From an uncultured Clostridia bacterium (GTDB taxonomy: Bacteria > Bacillota > Clostridia > Oscillospirales > Ruminococcaceae): a DNA stretch of 64,000 bases. Below, in pieces: positions 20,076 through 28,384 of this stretch (position 1 is its first letter; every line of letters begins with the position of its first letter). The stretch covers positions 124,001 to 188,000 of the forward strand of contig CANRKB010000001.1 of the NCBI GenBank assembly GCA_947631115.1, read 5' to 3'. The notes under the pieces were generated by a model that had not been told where the DNA came from, ran no database searches, and saw only the letters and a list, made by a program, of their open reading frames with translations. A program made the position numbers and the translations under genes.

Positions 20076-20594
20076 ATGGCGGAATTTTACGAGGTATTGG
20101 TAAAAGAACTTGAAAAGGCTCTTATAAAGGAGCTTTGGGAGATACGGCGCGCCGCGGGCGATGAAAAGATCTATGCCGCCGCGCTTTTAACGGACGAAGA
20201 CTGCACTTCTGTTTCACTTTATGTAAACACTCTGGAACATCTAACGCCCGGCGAAAATGTAACCGATGAAGAATTAAAATGGAAAATAACCGACTGGGGT
20301 TATTCGGACAGAATGAACGGCAGGAAAAGCCTGCTTTTAAAATCATGTCAAATGCTTTTGAATCATGACAAAAAGGATCACGACGAGCATTTAAGGACGC
20401 GCGACGTGTTTATAGAAACGGCGGCTTCGGCTTTCAGGCGGGCAATTCTTAAACACCCTTTGACCGCAGACCCCGACGATGTGACTTATTACATTTCGGT
20501 TTCGGGCAGCGATAAGGCGAAAAGGCTTGAAAACTTTACCTCAAAAATGCTGAATTCAAAAGCTGTATACAAGGAATTTTTCAAGAGGACATAA
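20076..20594 (+). CDS. Hypothetical protein (possibly DUF4303-like)
   Basis: 172 aa, good RBS (aaaggaggg), promoter TTGACA-17-TACAAT upstream; family assignment tentative. Confidence 0.55.
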   Translation: MAEFYEVLVKELEKALIKELWEIRRAAGDEKIYAAALLTDEDCTSVSLYVNTLEHLTPGENVTDEELKWKITDWGYSDRMNGRKSLLLKSCQMLLNHDKKDHDEHLRTRDVFIETAASAFRRAILKHPLTADPDDVTYYISVSGSDKAKRLENFTSKMLNSKAVYKEFFKRT

Positions 20595-20625
20595 GCAGAA
20601 CAAAGAACTCCGAATTGGTGAAAAA

Positions 20626-20988
20626 ATGAAAGCAAAGTATTATATAAAGCGTATACTTATTTTTGCGGTATGGCTTCCGATAATGGCATTGCTGATATAC
20701 GCATTGGTAAAAGACGACAGCGACCTTAATAACGCTCTGGCAGACGACGCTTTTCCGCGGTATATTGAAAGCGCTCCCGAAGCCGTAACATTTCCGATAA
20801 ACATAAACACGGCGACTTTGCGCGAACTGAAAGCTCTTGAGGGAATAGGAACGGCGAAAGCCGAAGCCGTTATCGCTTATCGTGAGGAAAACGGCGGTTT
20901 TTCATCTGTCGACGAGCTTGTAAACGTAATGGGCATAGGAAAAGCAACGCTTGAAAAGATAAGACCTTATGTTACTGTAGGCGGCTAA
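20626..20988 (+). CDS. ComEA-like helix-hairpin-helix protein
   Basis: ININTATLRELKALEGIGTAKAEAVIAYREENGGFSSVDELVNVMGIGKATLEKIRPYVTV. Confidence 0.93.
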   Translation: MKAKYYIKRILIFAVWLPIMALLIYALVKDDSDLNNALADDAFPRYIESAPEAVTFPININTATLRELKALEGIGTAKAEAVIAYREENGGFSSVDELVNVMGIGKATLEKIRPYVTVGG

Positions 20989-20990
20989 AG

Positions 20991-21050
20991 TCAGTGTACA
21001 GTTGACGGCGTGCAGTGTACAGCATAGGTATCCGCCTTGCGGCGGGTAGT
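20991..21050. repeat. Fragment of family C intergenic repeat
   Basis: CAGTGTACAG...GGTATCCGCCTTGCGGCGGgTA, related to 48444..48670. Confidence 0.6.
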
Positions 21051-21133
21051 ATTTAGAAAGTTTTCACCCGAACGCTATATTTTCAAAATAAAGAACAAAT
21101 AAAGAACAAATCCTAAAATGAGCAAAAAAGAAA

Positions 21134-21167
21134 TCCCGCAAACGGCTCTGTTAAGCCGTTTACGGGA
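21134..21167 (-). terminator. Terminator downstream of tRNA-Pro
   Basis: TCCCG..AACGGCT/AGCCGTT..CGGGA stem; minus-strand tail TTTCTTTTTT. Confidence 0.8.
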
Positions 21168-21175
21168 AGTCAAAC

Positions 21176-21251
21176 TGGTCGGGGTGACAGGACTCAAACC
21201 TGCGGCCTCAAAGTCCCAAACTTCGCGCGCTATCACCTGCGCCACACCCCG
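21176..21251 (-). tRNA. tRNA-Pro (anticodon TGG), CCA encoded
   Basis: Minus strand CGGGGTG...GCGCaggtgataGCGC..CGAAGTTTGGGACTTTG..GCAGGTTTGAGTCCTGT CACCCCGACCA; cloverleaf folds by hand. Confidence 0.95.
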
Positions 21252-21360
21252 ATGATGTTCAACAACACTTGATAATTATACAACAAAAACTTTGTTTTGT
21301 CAAGGGGAATAGGGGTAAGCGCAGTTGATTTGTGCAATCCGACGAAAATTTGATATTCGG

Positions 21361-21389
21361 TTGACAAAAATGAACGGTCATGATATAAT
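21361..21389 (+). promoter_or_regulatory. Sigma-70-type promoter of the riboswitch-controlled CDF gene
   Basis: TTGACA, 17-nt spacer, TATAAT. Confidence 0.75.
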
Positions 21390-21508
21390 TAACAAAATGC
21401 TGATTATATATAAGATCCGACTACAGTCCGAGTTATATCATAATTTTTCGGTTATGAAAAATATCTTCACAAAAACTATTTTTAATGCATATAATAAAAT
21501 GTTACAGC

Positions 21509-21592
21509 ACAACTGAGCAGGCGGCGAAAGTCACTTTTCGCGCAGTCGGGTCGCAAAAGGCGGCAGTGGGAAAATCGCCCGCGGGACAGAAA
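21509..21592 (+). ncRNA. NiCo (czcD-type) riboswitch aptamer
   Basis: AACTGAGCAGGC-[GCGAAA..TTTCGC]-GCAGTCGG-[GTCGCaaaagGCGGC]-A-[GTGGG..CCCGC]-GGGACAG matches the known consensus order; lies immediately upstream of a CDF transporter. Confidence 0.88.
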
Positions 21593-21610
21593 ATGTCCTG
21601 CGGGCTTTTT
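21577..21610 (+). terminator. Expression-platform terminator overlapping the riboswitch 3' side
   Basis: GCCCGCGGGACAgaaaaTGTCCTGCGGGCTTTTT. Confidence 0.9.
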
Positions 21611-21639
21611 GTATGATGCCGTTTTTTGGGGAGGTAATA

Positions 21640-22542
21640 ATGGGAAATAATAACGTACAGTCCGACGATAACAGAATTGCAATGCGCGTTTCCGCCGTGA
21701 GCATTATAGTAAATACGGCGCTTTCGCTTTTAAAGCTTATCGCGGGAATATTTGCAAAATCGGGCGCAATGGTCTCCGACGCCGTTCATTCCGCGTCGGA
21801 TGTTTTCAGCACGTTTATTGTTATCATCGGCATAAAATTGTCCGAGAAAAAATCCGACGACGACCACCCCTACGGTCATGAAAGAATGGAGTGCGTGGCG
21901 TCAATTGTTCTTGCGGTGATACTGGCGGCAACGGGCTTCGGTATAGGCGCAGAGGGTATCGGGAAAATACTTGAGGGCAATTATAAAGAAATTGCAATTC
22001 CCGGAGTAATGGCGCTTGTGGCGGCAGTTGTTTCGGTGGTTGTAAAGGAGTGGATGTACTGGTATACGAGAGCAGCCGCTAAAAAGATAAATTCGGGGGC
22101 GCTGATGGCTGACGCATGGCACCACCGCTCGGATTCGCTTTCGTCAATAGGCGCATTCGCGGGAATTCTGGGGGCAAGGCTGGGTTTTCCGATAGCGGAT
22201 TCGGTTGCGAGCGTTATAATATGCGTGTTTATTTTAAAAGCGGCGTTCGATATTTTTAAAGACGCTGTGGATAAAATGGTAGATAAGGCTTGCCCGGCGG
22301 AAATTGTAAATAAGATGAAAGAGATTATTCTTGAACAGAGCGGGGTAGAGGGGATAGACGATATAAAGACGCGATTGTTCGGGTCGAAGATATATGTTGA
22401 TGTGGAGATAGCGGTAGACGGGGAAAAGACGCTGACAGAAGCGCATAAGATAGCGGAAGCGGTGCATGATGCGATAGAGGGTTCGTTTGAAAACGTGAAG
22501 CATTGCATGGTGCACGTCAACCCTTCTAGAGGTAAGAAGTAA
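21640..22542 (+). CDS. Cation diffusion facilitator family transporter
   Basis: SGAMVSDAVHSASDVFSTFIV, DDDHPYGHERMECVAS, ADAWHHRSDSLSS; start at MGNNN with GGGGAGG RBS. Confidence 0.95.
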   Translation: MGNNNVQSDDNRIAMRVSAVSIIVNTALSLLKLIAGIFAKSGAMVSDAVHSASDVFSTFIVIIGIKLSEKKSDDDHPYGHERMECVASIVLAVILAATGFGIGAEGIGKILEGNYKEIAIPGVMALVAAVVSVVVKEWMYWYTRAAAKKINSGALMADAWHHRSDSLSSIGAFAGILGARLGFPIADSVASVIICVFILKAAFDIFKDAVDKMVDKACPAEIVNKMKEIILEQSGVEGIDDIKTRLFGSKIYVDVEIAVDGEKTLTEAHKIAEAVHDAIEGSFENVKHCMVHVNPSRGKK

Positions 22543-22623
22543 GAGGTAAGAAATCAAAGGTTGTTTTGGAGATAAAGTTTTTTGGTTTTCAGAGAAAGAA
22601 GCTAGAGGCTAGAAGATGTTACG

Positions 22624-22861
22624 AGCGGCGAACAACGTTTCATTTTCAAAGCACCAAACGGGCGGCGACACGAAAGTTTTTTGAAAAGGGATTCCAAAGG
22701 GGAAAAATTTTTTTCAAAAAATTTTTCCCCTTTGGTCGCGGCGTAAGCCGCGAAATTTCGCAAATTAGCGTTAAAGGGTGCGGGGAAAACAAGAGTTTTC
22801 CCCGCATTGCCGTTTCAAAGCCGTGCTTTGAAACGGCAATCCTACAAAGATGTTTTGAGCG
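22624..22861. repeat. Intergenic repeat family B copy 1 (multi-hairpin)
   Basis: GAGCGGCGAACAACGTTT...GAAAGTTTTTTGAAAAGG-[hairpin]-GGGGAAAACAAGAGTTTTCCCCGCATTGCCGTTTCAAAGCCGTGCTTTGAAACGGCAATC...GTTTTGAGCG; related to 36742..36984. Confidence 0.88.
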
Positions 22862-22929
22862 TGAAACCACCTTGGGATTGCATTTACATTTGAACGGGAA
22901 AGAAAGAGCGTTAAGGTTATTCAACAGTG

Positions 22930-22996
22930 ATAAATAAGCGGACAGCCTTTCGACTGTTACTGTATACTGTACCCTGTACCCTGTCAACTGCCAACG
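22930..22996. repeat. Fragment of family C repeat
   Basis: CTTTCGACTGTTACTGTATACTGTACCCTGTACCCTGTCAACTGCC; reverse-complement relative at 55656..55700. Confidence 0.65.
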
Positions 22997-23001
22997 GGTG
23001 T

Positions 23002-23081
23002 GGGGAAAACAAGAGTTTTCCCCGCATTGCCGTTTCAAAGCCGTGCTTTGAAACGGCAATCCTACAAAGATGTTTTGAGCG
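23002..23081. repeat. Intergenic repeat family B, partial copy 2
   Basis: 80-bp stretch identical to 22782..22861. Confidence 0.92.
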
Positions 23082-23272
23082 GAAAACAACCTTAGAAGTG
23101 AAAACACCTTAGAGCGGAAACTTAAATGCTTTAAAAACATCAACCCCTTTCAATCTCTTGCTCCCACCCTCTGAAATTTTCCACTTCACATTTTTTTCAT
23201 TTTTCTATTGATTTATTTGTAAAAATATGTTAGAATAAAAACGTATAAGTAAAAAAACAAAGGAGTAAATAA

Positions 23273-24793
23273 ATGGAGTTTAATGTTTATACGGTCGCGG
23301 CGTTCGTGCTTTACGCCGTGGTAATAATCGCAATAGGAATAATTTCCTTTAAGCGTTCAAAAAATATGAATGACTATTTCCTCGGCGGAAGAAACCTCGG
23401 AAGCTGGACAACGGCAATTTCCGCGCAGGCTTCGGACATGAGCGGCTGGCTGCTTATGGGACTCCCGGGTTCGATACTTGTCGGCGGTCTTACGCAAAGC
23501 TGGATAGCTATAGGACTTTTCGTCGGTACATATCTTAACTGGCTTATCTGCGCTTCAAGGCTTCGCAAAATGTCTTATGCTGCGGGCGACGCCATAACTA
23601 TCCCCGAGTATTTCCAGAAGCGTTTCTTCAGTTCTTCTCCCGTTTTGAGATTTGTTTGCGCGGCGATAATTTTCTTCTTCTTCCTCATCTACACCGCGTC
23701 TGCTTTCAGCAGCGGCGCAAAGCTGTTTAACTACGTTTTCGGGATAGATTATACCCTTGCGCTCACTATAGGCGCGCTTATTATCATCTCGTATACGTTC
23801 CTCGGAGGATTTCTTGCGGTCTGCTATACCGACGTTATACAGGGTATGCTGATGTTCGCGGCATTGATAGTAGTGCCTTTGGTTATTGTATTTCAGACAA
23901 AGGACATGGGCGCTGTATTTGACGCGGCAGTTGCAAACGAAACCATTTCCAAGTATTATCTGAGCTTTATACATAATCCCGACGGTTCGCTGGCTATTAC
24001 TACCATTGTTTCGGGACTTGCATGGGGACTCGGTTATTTCGGTATGCCGCATATCCTCGTTCGCTTTATGGCAATCAAGAGCAGCGATATGATAAAGAAA
24101 TCCCGCATAATCGCGACAGTCTGGGTATTTGTAACGCTTGTAGCGGCGGCGCTTGTCGGAATTTTCGGAATGATATTCTTAAACGCTCCCGAAAACGCAG
24201 AGCTTCTCGCTAAGTTCAACGCGATAGGCGACAGCGAAAAGATCTTTATGTTCCTTTCAAGTTCGCTCTTGCCCGCGCTTATTGCAGGCATAATCCTTTC
24301 CGCAATTCTTGCGGCAATTATGAGCACCGCCGACAGCCAGCTTCTCGTAACGTCCTCGGCGGTAACGAACGATATGTTCAAGCTCTTTAAGAAAAACGCT
24401 TCGGATAAAACTCTTATGTGGATTTCAAGAGGCGCGGTAATTTTAGTTGCGGTTATAGCTTACTTTATCGCGTTTGACCCGAACAGCTCCGTTATGGGTC
24501 TTGTGTCATATGCATGGGCAGGCTTCGGCGCGGCGTTCGGTCCCGCAATGCTCTTATCATTGTTCTGGAAGAAGATGACAATGCCCGGAGCCGTTGCAGG
24601 AATTATAGCGGGCGGCGCTTCGGTAATTTTGTGGGAGAGCATTCCCGTGCTTTCGGGAACAGGCGTTTATTCGCTTCTGCCCGCGTTCTTTATCGCGCTT
24701 GCAGCGGTAGTAGTTGTTTCGCTTATGACAAAGGTAGACGGGAAAAAGGTGGACGAGCTTTTCGCAAAGGCAAAGGAAACAAAGCTCGATTAA
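23273..24793 (+). CDS. putP: Sodium/proline symporter (SSS family)
   Basis: SKNMNDYFLGGRNLGSWTTAISAQASDMSGWLLMGLPG; 506 aa. Confidence 0.93.
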   Translation: MEFNVYTVAAFVLYAVVIIAIGIISFKRSKNMNDYFLGGRNLGSWTTAISAQASDMSGWLLMGLPGSILVGGLTQSWIAIGLFVGTYLNWLICASRLRKMSYAAGDAITIPEYFQKRFFSSSPVLRFVCAAIIFFFFLIYTASAFSSGAKLFNYVFGIDYTLALTIGALIIISYTFLGGFLAVCYTDVIQGMLMFAALIVVPLVIVFQTKDMGAVFDAAVANETISKYYLSFIHNPDGSLAITTIVSGLAWGLGYFGMPHILVRFMAIKSSDMIKKSRIIATVWVFVTLVAAALVGIFGMIFLNAPENAELLAKFNAIGDSEKIFMFLSSSLLPALIAGIILSAILAAIMSTADSQLLVTSSAVTNDMFKLFKKNASDKTLMWISRGAVILVAVIAYFIAFDPNSSVMGLVSYAWAGFGAAFGPAMLLSLFWKKMTMPGAVAGIIAGGASVILWESIPVLSGTGVYSLLPAFFIALAAVVVVSLMTKVDGKKVDELFAKAKETKLD

Positions 24794-24863
24794 AGTCGTT
24801 TAAATTCAGCATTGATGCTGTATAATAAAACATAGAGCTAAAATTTTTCAAGGAGGAAAAATT

Positions 24864-25451
24864 ATGTCTGTAAATCTTCAAAAGGGACAAAAGGTAGACC
24901 TTACAAAATCAAACGCGGGTCTTAAAACAATCGTTGTCGGGCTTGGCTGGGACGAAGCTCCGAAAAAGTTCTCGCTGTTTTCAAGACAGGAGGACATCGA
25001 CTGCGACGCTTCGGCTATACTTATCGGCGCGTCGGGAAGACTTGAAACGCCGAATGATGTCGTATATTACGGCAATCTTACGCACATGAGCGGTTCTGTT
25101 CGCCATTGCGGAGATAACCTCACGGGCGCGGGCGACGGCGACGACGAGCAGATAATAGTAGAGCTCAACAGAGTTCCCGCAAATTATACAAAAATCGTGT
25201 TTACCGTCACTATCTATCAGGCGCGCGAGCGCAAGCAGCAGTTCGGCATGATAAGAAACGCGTTTATCCGCGTTGTGGACGCCGATAACGGAAAGGAACT
25301 CTGCAAGTTCAACCTTTCCGAAAATTATGACGGAAGAACGGCTATGGTCTTCGGCGAGGTTTACCGTCACAACGGCGAGTGGAAATTCGGCGCGATAGGC
25401 GAGCCTACAAACGACAACGGCATAGGCGAAATGGTAGAAAGGTTCCGTTGA
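24864..25451 (+). CDS. TerD family protein
   Basis: VNLQKGQKVDLTK...VVGLGWDEA...DCDASAILIG...NLTHMSGSVRHCGDNLTGAGDGDDEQI. Confidence 0.95.
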   Translation: MSVNLQKGQKVDLTKSNAGLKTIVVGLGWDEAPKKFSLFSRQEDIDCDASAILIGASGRLETPNDVVYYGNLTHMSGSVRHCGDNLTGAGDGDDEQIIVELNRVPANYTKIVFTVTIYQARERKQQFGMIRNAFIRVVDADNGKELCKFNLSENYDGRTAMVFGEVYRHNGEWKFGAIGEPTNDNGIGEMVERFR

Positions 25452-25497
25452 TTAAAACTGTTGATTAAAACCGCTTTTAAAAACGCAGGAGGTAAAA

Positions 25498-25635
25498 ATG
25501 AACGCTAAGATTTTATGCATTGTTTCGGGAATATTGGTATTTATCGCAGCCGCAGCTTCAGTTGCCGCGTTCTTGCTTCTGAGAAAAACGGATATGTGCG
25601 AGGACGATTATTTTGACATAGAAGAGGGCGTCTGA
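25498..25635 (+). CDS. Small (45 aa) single-TM membrane protein
   Basis: Not in ORF track. MNAKILCIVSGILVFIAAAASVAAFLLLRKTDMCEDDYFDIEEGV; GGAGG RBS; TGATG overlap with the next gene. Confidence 0.7.
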   Translation: MNAKILCIVSGILVFIAAAASVAAFLLLRKTDMCEDDYFDIEEGV

Positions 25636-26111
25636 TGTCGAAAGAAGCAAAGACAAACGCCCTTAGAATGTTAGATAAGCTGAAGATAAGCTACGCTGCT
25701 CATACCTACGAATGTGAGGATTTTTCGGACGGCATACAGGTCGCCGATATGCTCGGACAGGAGTATTCGAGAACGTTCAAGACCATTGTTACGGTTGCAA
25801 AAAACGGGAAGAATTATGTTTTCGTATTGCCCGTCGACCGCGAGCTTGATCTTAAGAAATGCGCGAGGTGCGCAAAAGAAAAGGCGCTTGAGCCTGTCCA
25901 TGTAAAAGATATAAACGCGCTTACGGGATATATTCGCGGAGGGGTCTCTCCGATAGGAATGAAAAAGCCGTTTCCGACGTTTATAGATGAAACGGCAAAA
26001 GGGCAGGAGAGCATATTTGTGAGCGGAGGAAGACTTGGGCTTCAGATAGAGCTTTCGCCCGACGCGCTCGCAGAAGCCTGCTCGGGAGATTTCGCCGATA
26101 TAACGTTTTAA
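25635..26111 (+). CDS. Cys-tRNA(Pro)/aminoacyl-tRNA deacylase (YbaK/EbsC)
   Basis: KTIVTVAKNGKNYVFVLPVDRELDLKKCA...GYIRGGVSPIGMKKPFPTFIDE...VSGGRLGLQIELSP. Confidence 0.95.
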   Translation: MSKEAKTNALRMLDKLKISYAAHTYECEDFSDGIQVADMLGQEYSRTFKTIVTVAKNGKNYVFVLPVDRELDLKKCARCAKEKALEPVHVKDINALTGYIRGGVSPIGMKKPFPTFIDETAKGQESIFVSGGRLGLQIELSPDALAEACSGDFADITF

Positions 26112-26137
26112 GATACTAAAAGTTTGTAAATTAAAAC

Positions 26138-26198
26138 GTCGGAGGGCAGAGGAGAAGTATGTTTTATTATGCAAACAACTTTTCCTCTGTCCTCCGAC
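26138..26198. repeat. Intergenic 21-bp inverted repeat / hairpin
   Basis: GTCGGAGGGCAGAGGAGAAGT ... ACTTTTCCTCTGTCCTCCGAC; the two non-Watson-Crick positions are G.U in RNA. Confidence 0.8.
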
Positions 26199-26313
26199 TT
26201 CTGTCTTCGGATAATAAAATGCTCCTTTAAGATCCTCTTATATCTCACATAAGCCTTGAGCCGCTGCCCATAAGCAGCGGCTCTTTGTTTGTTATGGGAA
26301 TGTCAATAAGAGC

Positions 26314-26487
26314 TTAGCAACCGCATCCGCAGCCGTTGTTTCCGCATCCGCAGCCGTCGTTGTTGCCGCAGCCGCAGCCGTTAGAGTTCGCATAAGCGGT
26401 ACCGTTGTTGCCGCCGCAAACGTTCATCAAGAGAATGAGAATAAGGATCCAGCAGCAGCCGTTTCCGCCGAGATTAAAGCATGACAT
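26314..26487 (-). CDS. 57-aa Cys/Gly/Asn-rich microprotein with short hydrophobic segment
   Basis: Not in ORF track. MSCFNLGGNGCCWILILILLMNVCGGNNGTAYANSNGCGCGNNDGCGCGNNGCGCGC; strong RBS ggaggacattattATG. Confidence 0.75.
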   Translation of the reverse strand: MSCFNLGGNGCCWILILILLMNVCGGNNGTAYANSNGCGCGNNDGCGCGNNGCGCGC

Positions 26488-26906
26488 AATAATGTCCTCC
26501 TTGAAATTATATTGAAACCCTCCGCTCCCCTGCGGAGCTTTGCGTTTCTTGGTACATATTATGCCTCTTAAGGAAATCGGTTACAAAAAAAGTATACAGT
26601 GTACAATGCACAAGTATTCAACTTTTGTATAAAAAAGTTGCCGTTCGGGCATGAACGGCACAAATGGAGGATTGTATGAAAGGTATTTCACTTTTTCATC
26701 TGAGTTTATTTTATCACATTCAAAAAATAAAATCAATATAAATGACAAAACTGTAATAATTTTTTTAATATTGTAACTTTTTTGTAACTTTTAGCTATAT
26801 TTTTTTTGAAAATATCATGAAAAATAATAAAAAAGGCTTTTCAAACAAGAATAAATATGCTATAATAAATGTGTATGGAACGAAAGAAAAATAAGGGTGC
26901 AATAAA

Positions 26907-28004
26907 ATGATATATCTTGATAACGCCGCGACGACAAAGCCGTGCGCTGAATGTATAAGGGCTGTCAATGAAGCAATGGAAAACACCTTTGGAAACGCAA
27001 GCTCTTTGCATAAGCTCGGGACTTCTTCCATTATGCTTATAAGCAGGGCAAGAACGGCCGTCCTTCGCGGAATGTCGCTCGGAAAAGCGCAGCTTGAGGG
27101 AAACGTTTTGTTCACCTCGGGCGCTACCGAAAGCAACAACACCGCTCTTTTGGGAATAAATCTCAGAAACGGAAAGATAGTTACCACTTCTATGGAACAC
27201 CCCTCGCAGGCAAAGGTCATAAATAAGTTTGAAGAACGCGGGCATGAGGTCATAAGACTTTCGCCGAAAGATCATGACGACTTTGAAAAAGCGATAGCTG
27301 ACACGGTTGACGAAAAGACCGCTCTGGTGTCGTGCATGGCGGTAAATAACGAAACGGGTTTTTGCGTAGACGTAAAGAGGCTTTACAATGCCGTAAAAGC
27401 TAAAAACCCCAAGACGCTCGTTCATATCGACGCAGTCCAGGGATTTCTTAAAATACCTCTCGACGGCGACCTTATAAGCGTTTCGGGGCATAAAGTCCAC
27501 GCGACAAAGGGAATAGGCGCGCTCTACATAAAAAAGGGCGTAACGCTTTCTCCGCTGCTTCTGGGCGGCGGTCAGCAGAACGACCTGCGTTCGGGAACCG
27601 AGCCGGTTGAACTTATCGCGGGATTTGAGGCGGCAATAAACGCTTATGAGTATAAGCGGGAGTTGTTCCGAAAATTAAAAGCGCAGCTGCTCGAAAGGCT
27701 TTCCGACGTTCAAGATGTGAAACTTAACTCAAATGAAAAGTGCCTGCCGAATATCGTAAATTTCAGCGTCAGGGGAGTGCGCTCGGAGATCATGCTCCAT
27801 TCGCTCGAAGAAGCGGATATATGCGTGTCCAGCGGGTCCGCCTGCTCAAAAGGAAAGATAAGCGGCGTTTTGAAAGCGTTCGGAGTTTCCGATAAAGACG
27901 CCGACTGCGCGGTGAGAGTTTCAATGTGCACGGATAATACGGAAGAAGAGATAGAGCTTTTGTGCGATAAAATAATTAAGACAGTAAATAACATAAGGCG
28001 ATAA
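26907..28004 (+). CDS. Cysteine desulfurase (NifS/IscS-like) upstream of crcB and thiI
   Basis: MIYLDNAATTKPCAECI...SVSGHKVHATKGIGALYI...VSSGSACSKGKISGVL. Confidence 0.93.
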   Translation: MIYLDNAATTKPCAECIRAVNEAMENTFGNASSLHKLGTSSIMLISRARTAVLRGMSLGKAQLEGNVLFTSGATESNNTALLGINLRNGKIVTTSMEHPSQAKVINKFEERGHEVIRLSPKDHDDFEKAIADTVDEKTALVSCMAVNNETGFCVDVKRLYNAVKAKNPKTLVHIDAVQGFLKIPLDGDLISVSGHKVHATKGIGALYIKKGVTLSPLLLGGGQQNDLRSGTEPVELIAGFEAAINAYEYKRELFRKLKAQLLERLSDVQDVKLNSNEKCLPNIVNFSVRGVRSEIMLHSLEEADICVSSGSACSKGKISGVLKAFGVSDKDADCAVRVSMCTDNTEEEIELLCDKIIKTVNNIRR

Positions 28005-28008
28005 TATT

Positions 28009-28374
28009 ATGGGTTTTGTTTTTGTAGGACTTGGCGGCGCGGCAGGCGCGGTGCTTAGGTATCTGATAAGCCTTATCCCGTATAAAGGCGATTTCCCGCT
28101 GCTTACTCTTATTACAAATCTTTTGGGCGCGCTGCTTATCGGATTTATAAGCGGTATAGCCGAAAAGAAACTTTCGGAGAACGCGGTGCTGTTTTTGAAA
28201 ACGGGATTGTGCGGAGGGTTTACGACTTTTTCGACATTTTCGCTCGAAGCATATAAGCTGTTTACGTCAAATCATGCTTTTCTTGCGGTGATATATTCGA
28301 TACTCAGCGTTGTTCTTTGCATAACGGGCGTGTTCGCGGGAATGTTCGCCGCAAAGAAAATTGTAAAAATATAA
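28009..28374 (+). CDS. crcB: Fluoride ion exporter CrcB/FluC
   Basis: GGAAGAVLRYLIS, TLITNLLGALLIGF, GLCGGFTTFSTFSLEA. Confidence 0.95.
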   Translation: MGFVFVGLGGAAGAVLRYLISLIPYKGDFPLLTLITNLLGALLIGFISGIAEKKLSENAVLFLKTGLCGGFTTFSTFSLEAYKLFTSNHAFLAVIYSILSVVLCITGVFAGMFAAKKIVKI

Positions 28375-28384
28375 AGAGGAATTT

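Noticed and set aside
22566-23112. ORFs 22566..22937 and 22927..23112 (and minus 22646..23143)
   Set aside because: They run through family B/C repeat hairpins on both strands; repeated peptides reflect DNA repeats, not protein families.
24864-25451. Tellurite/phage-defence ter cluster
   Set aside because: Only a solitary TerD-domain gene; no TerC, TerB or ATP-grasp partners nearby.
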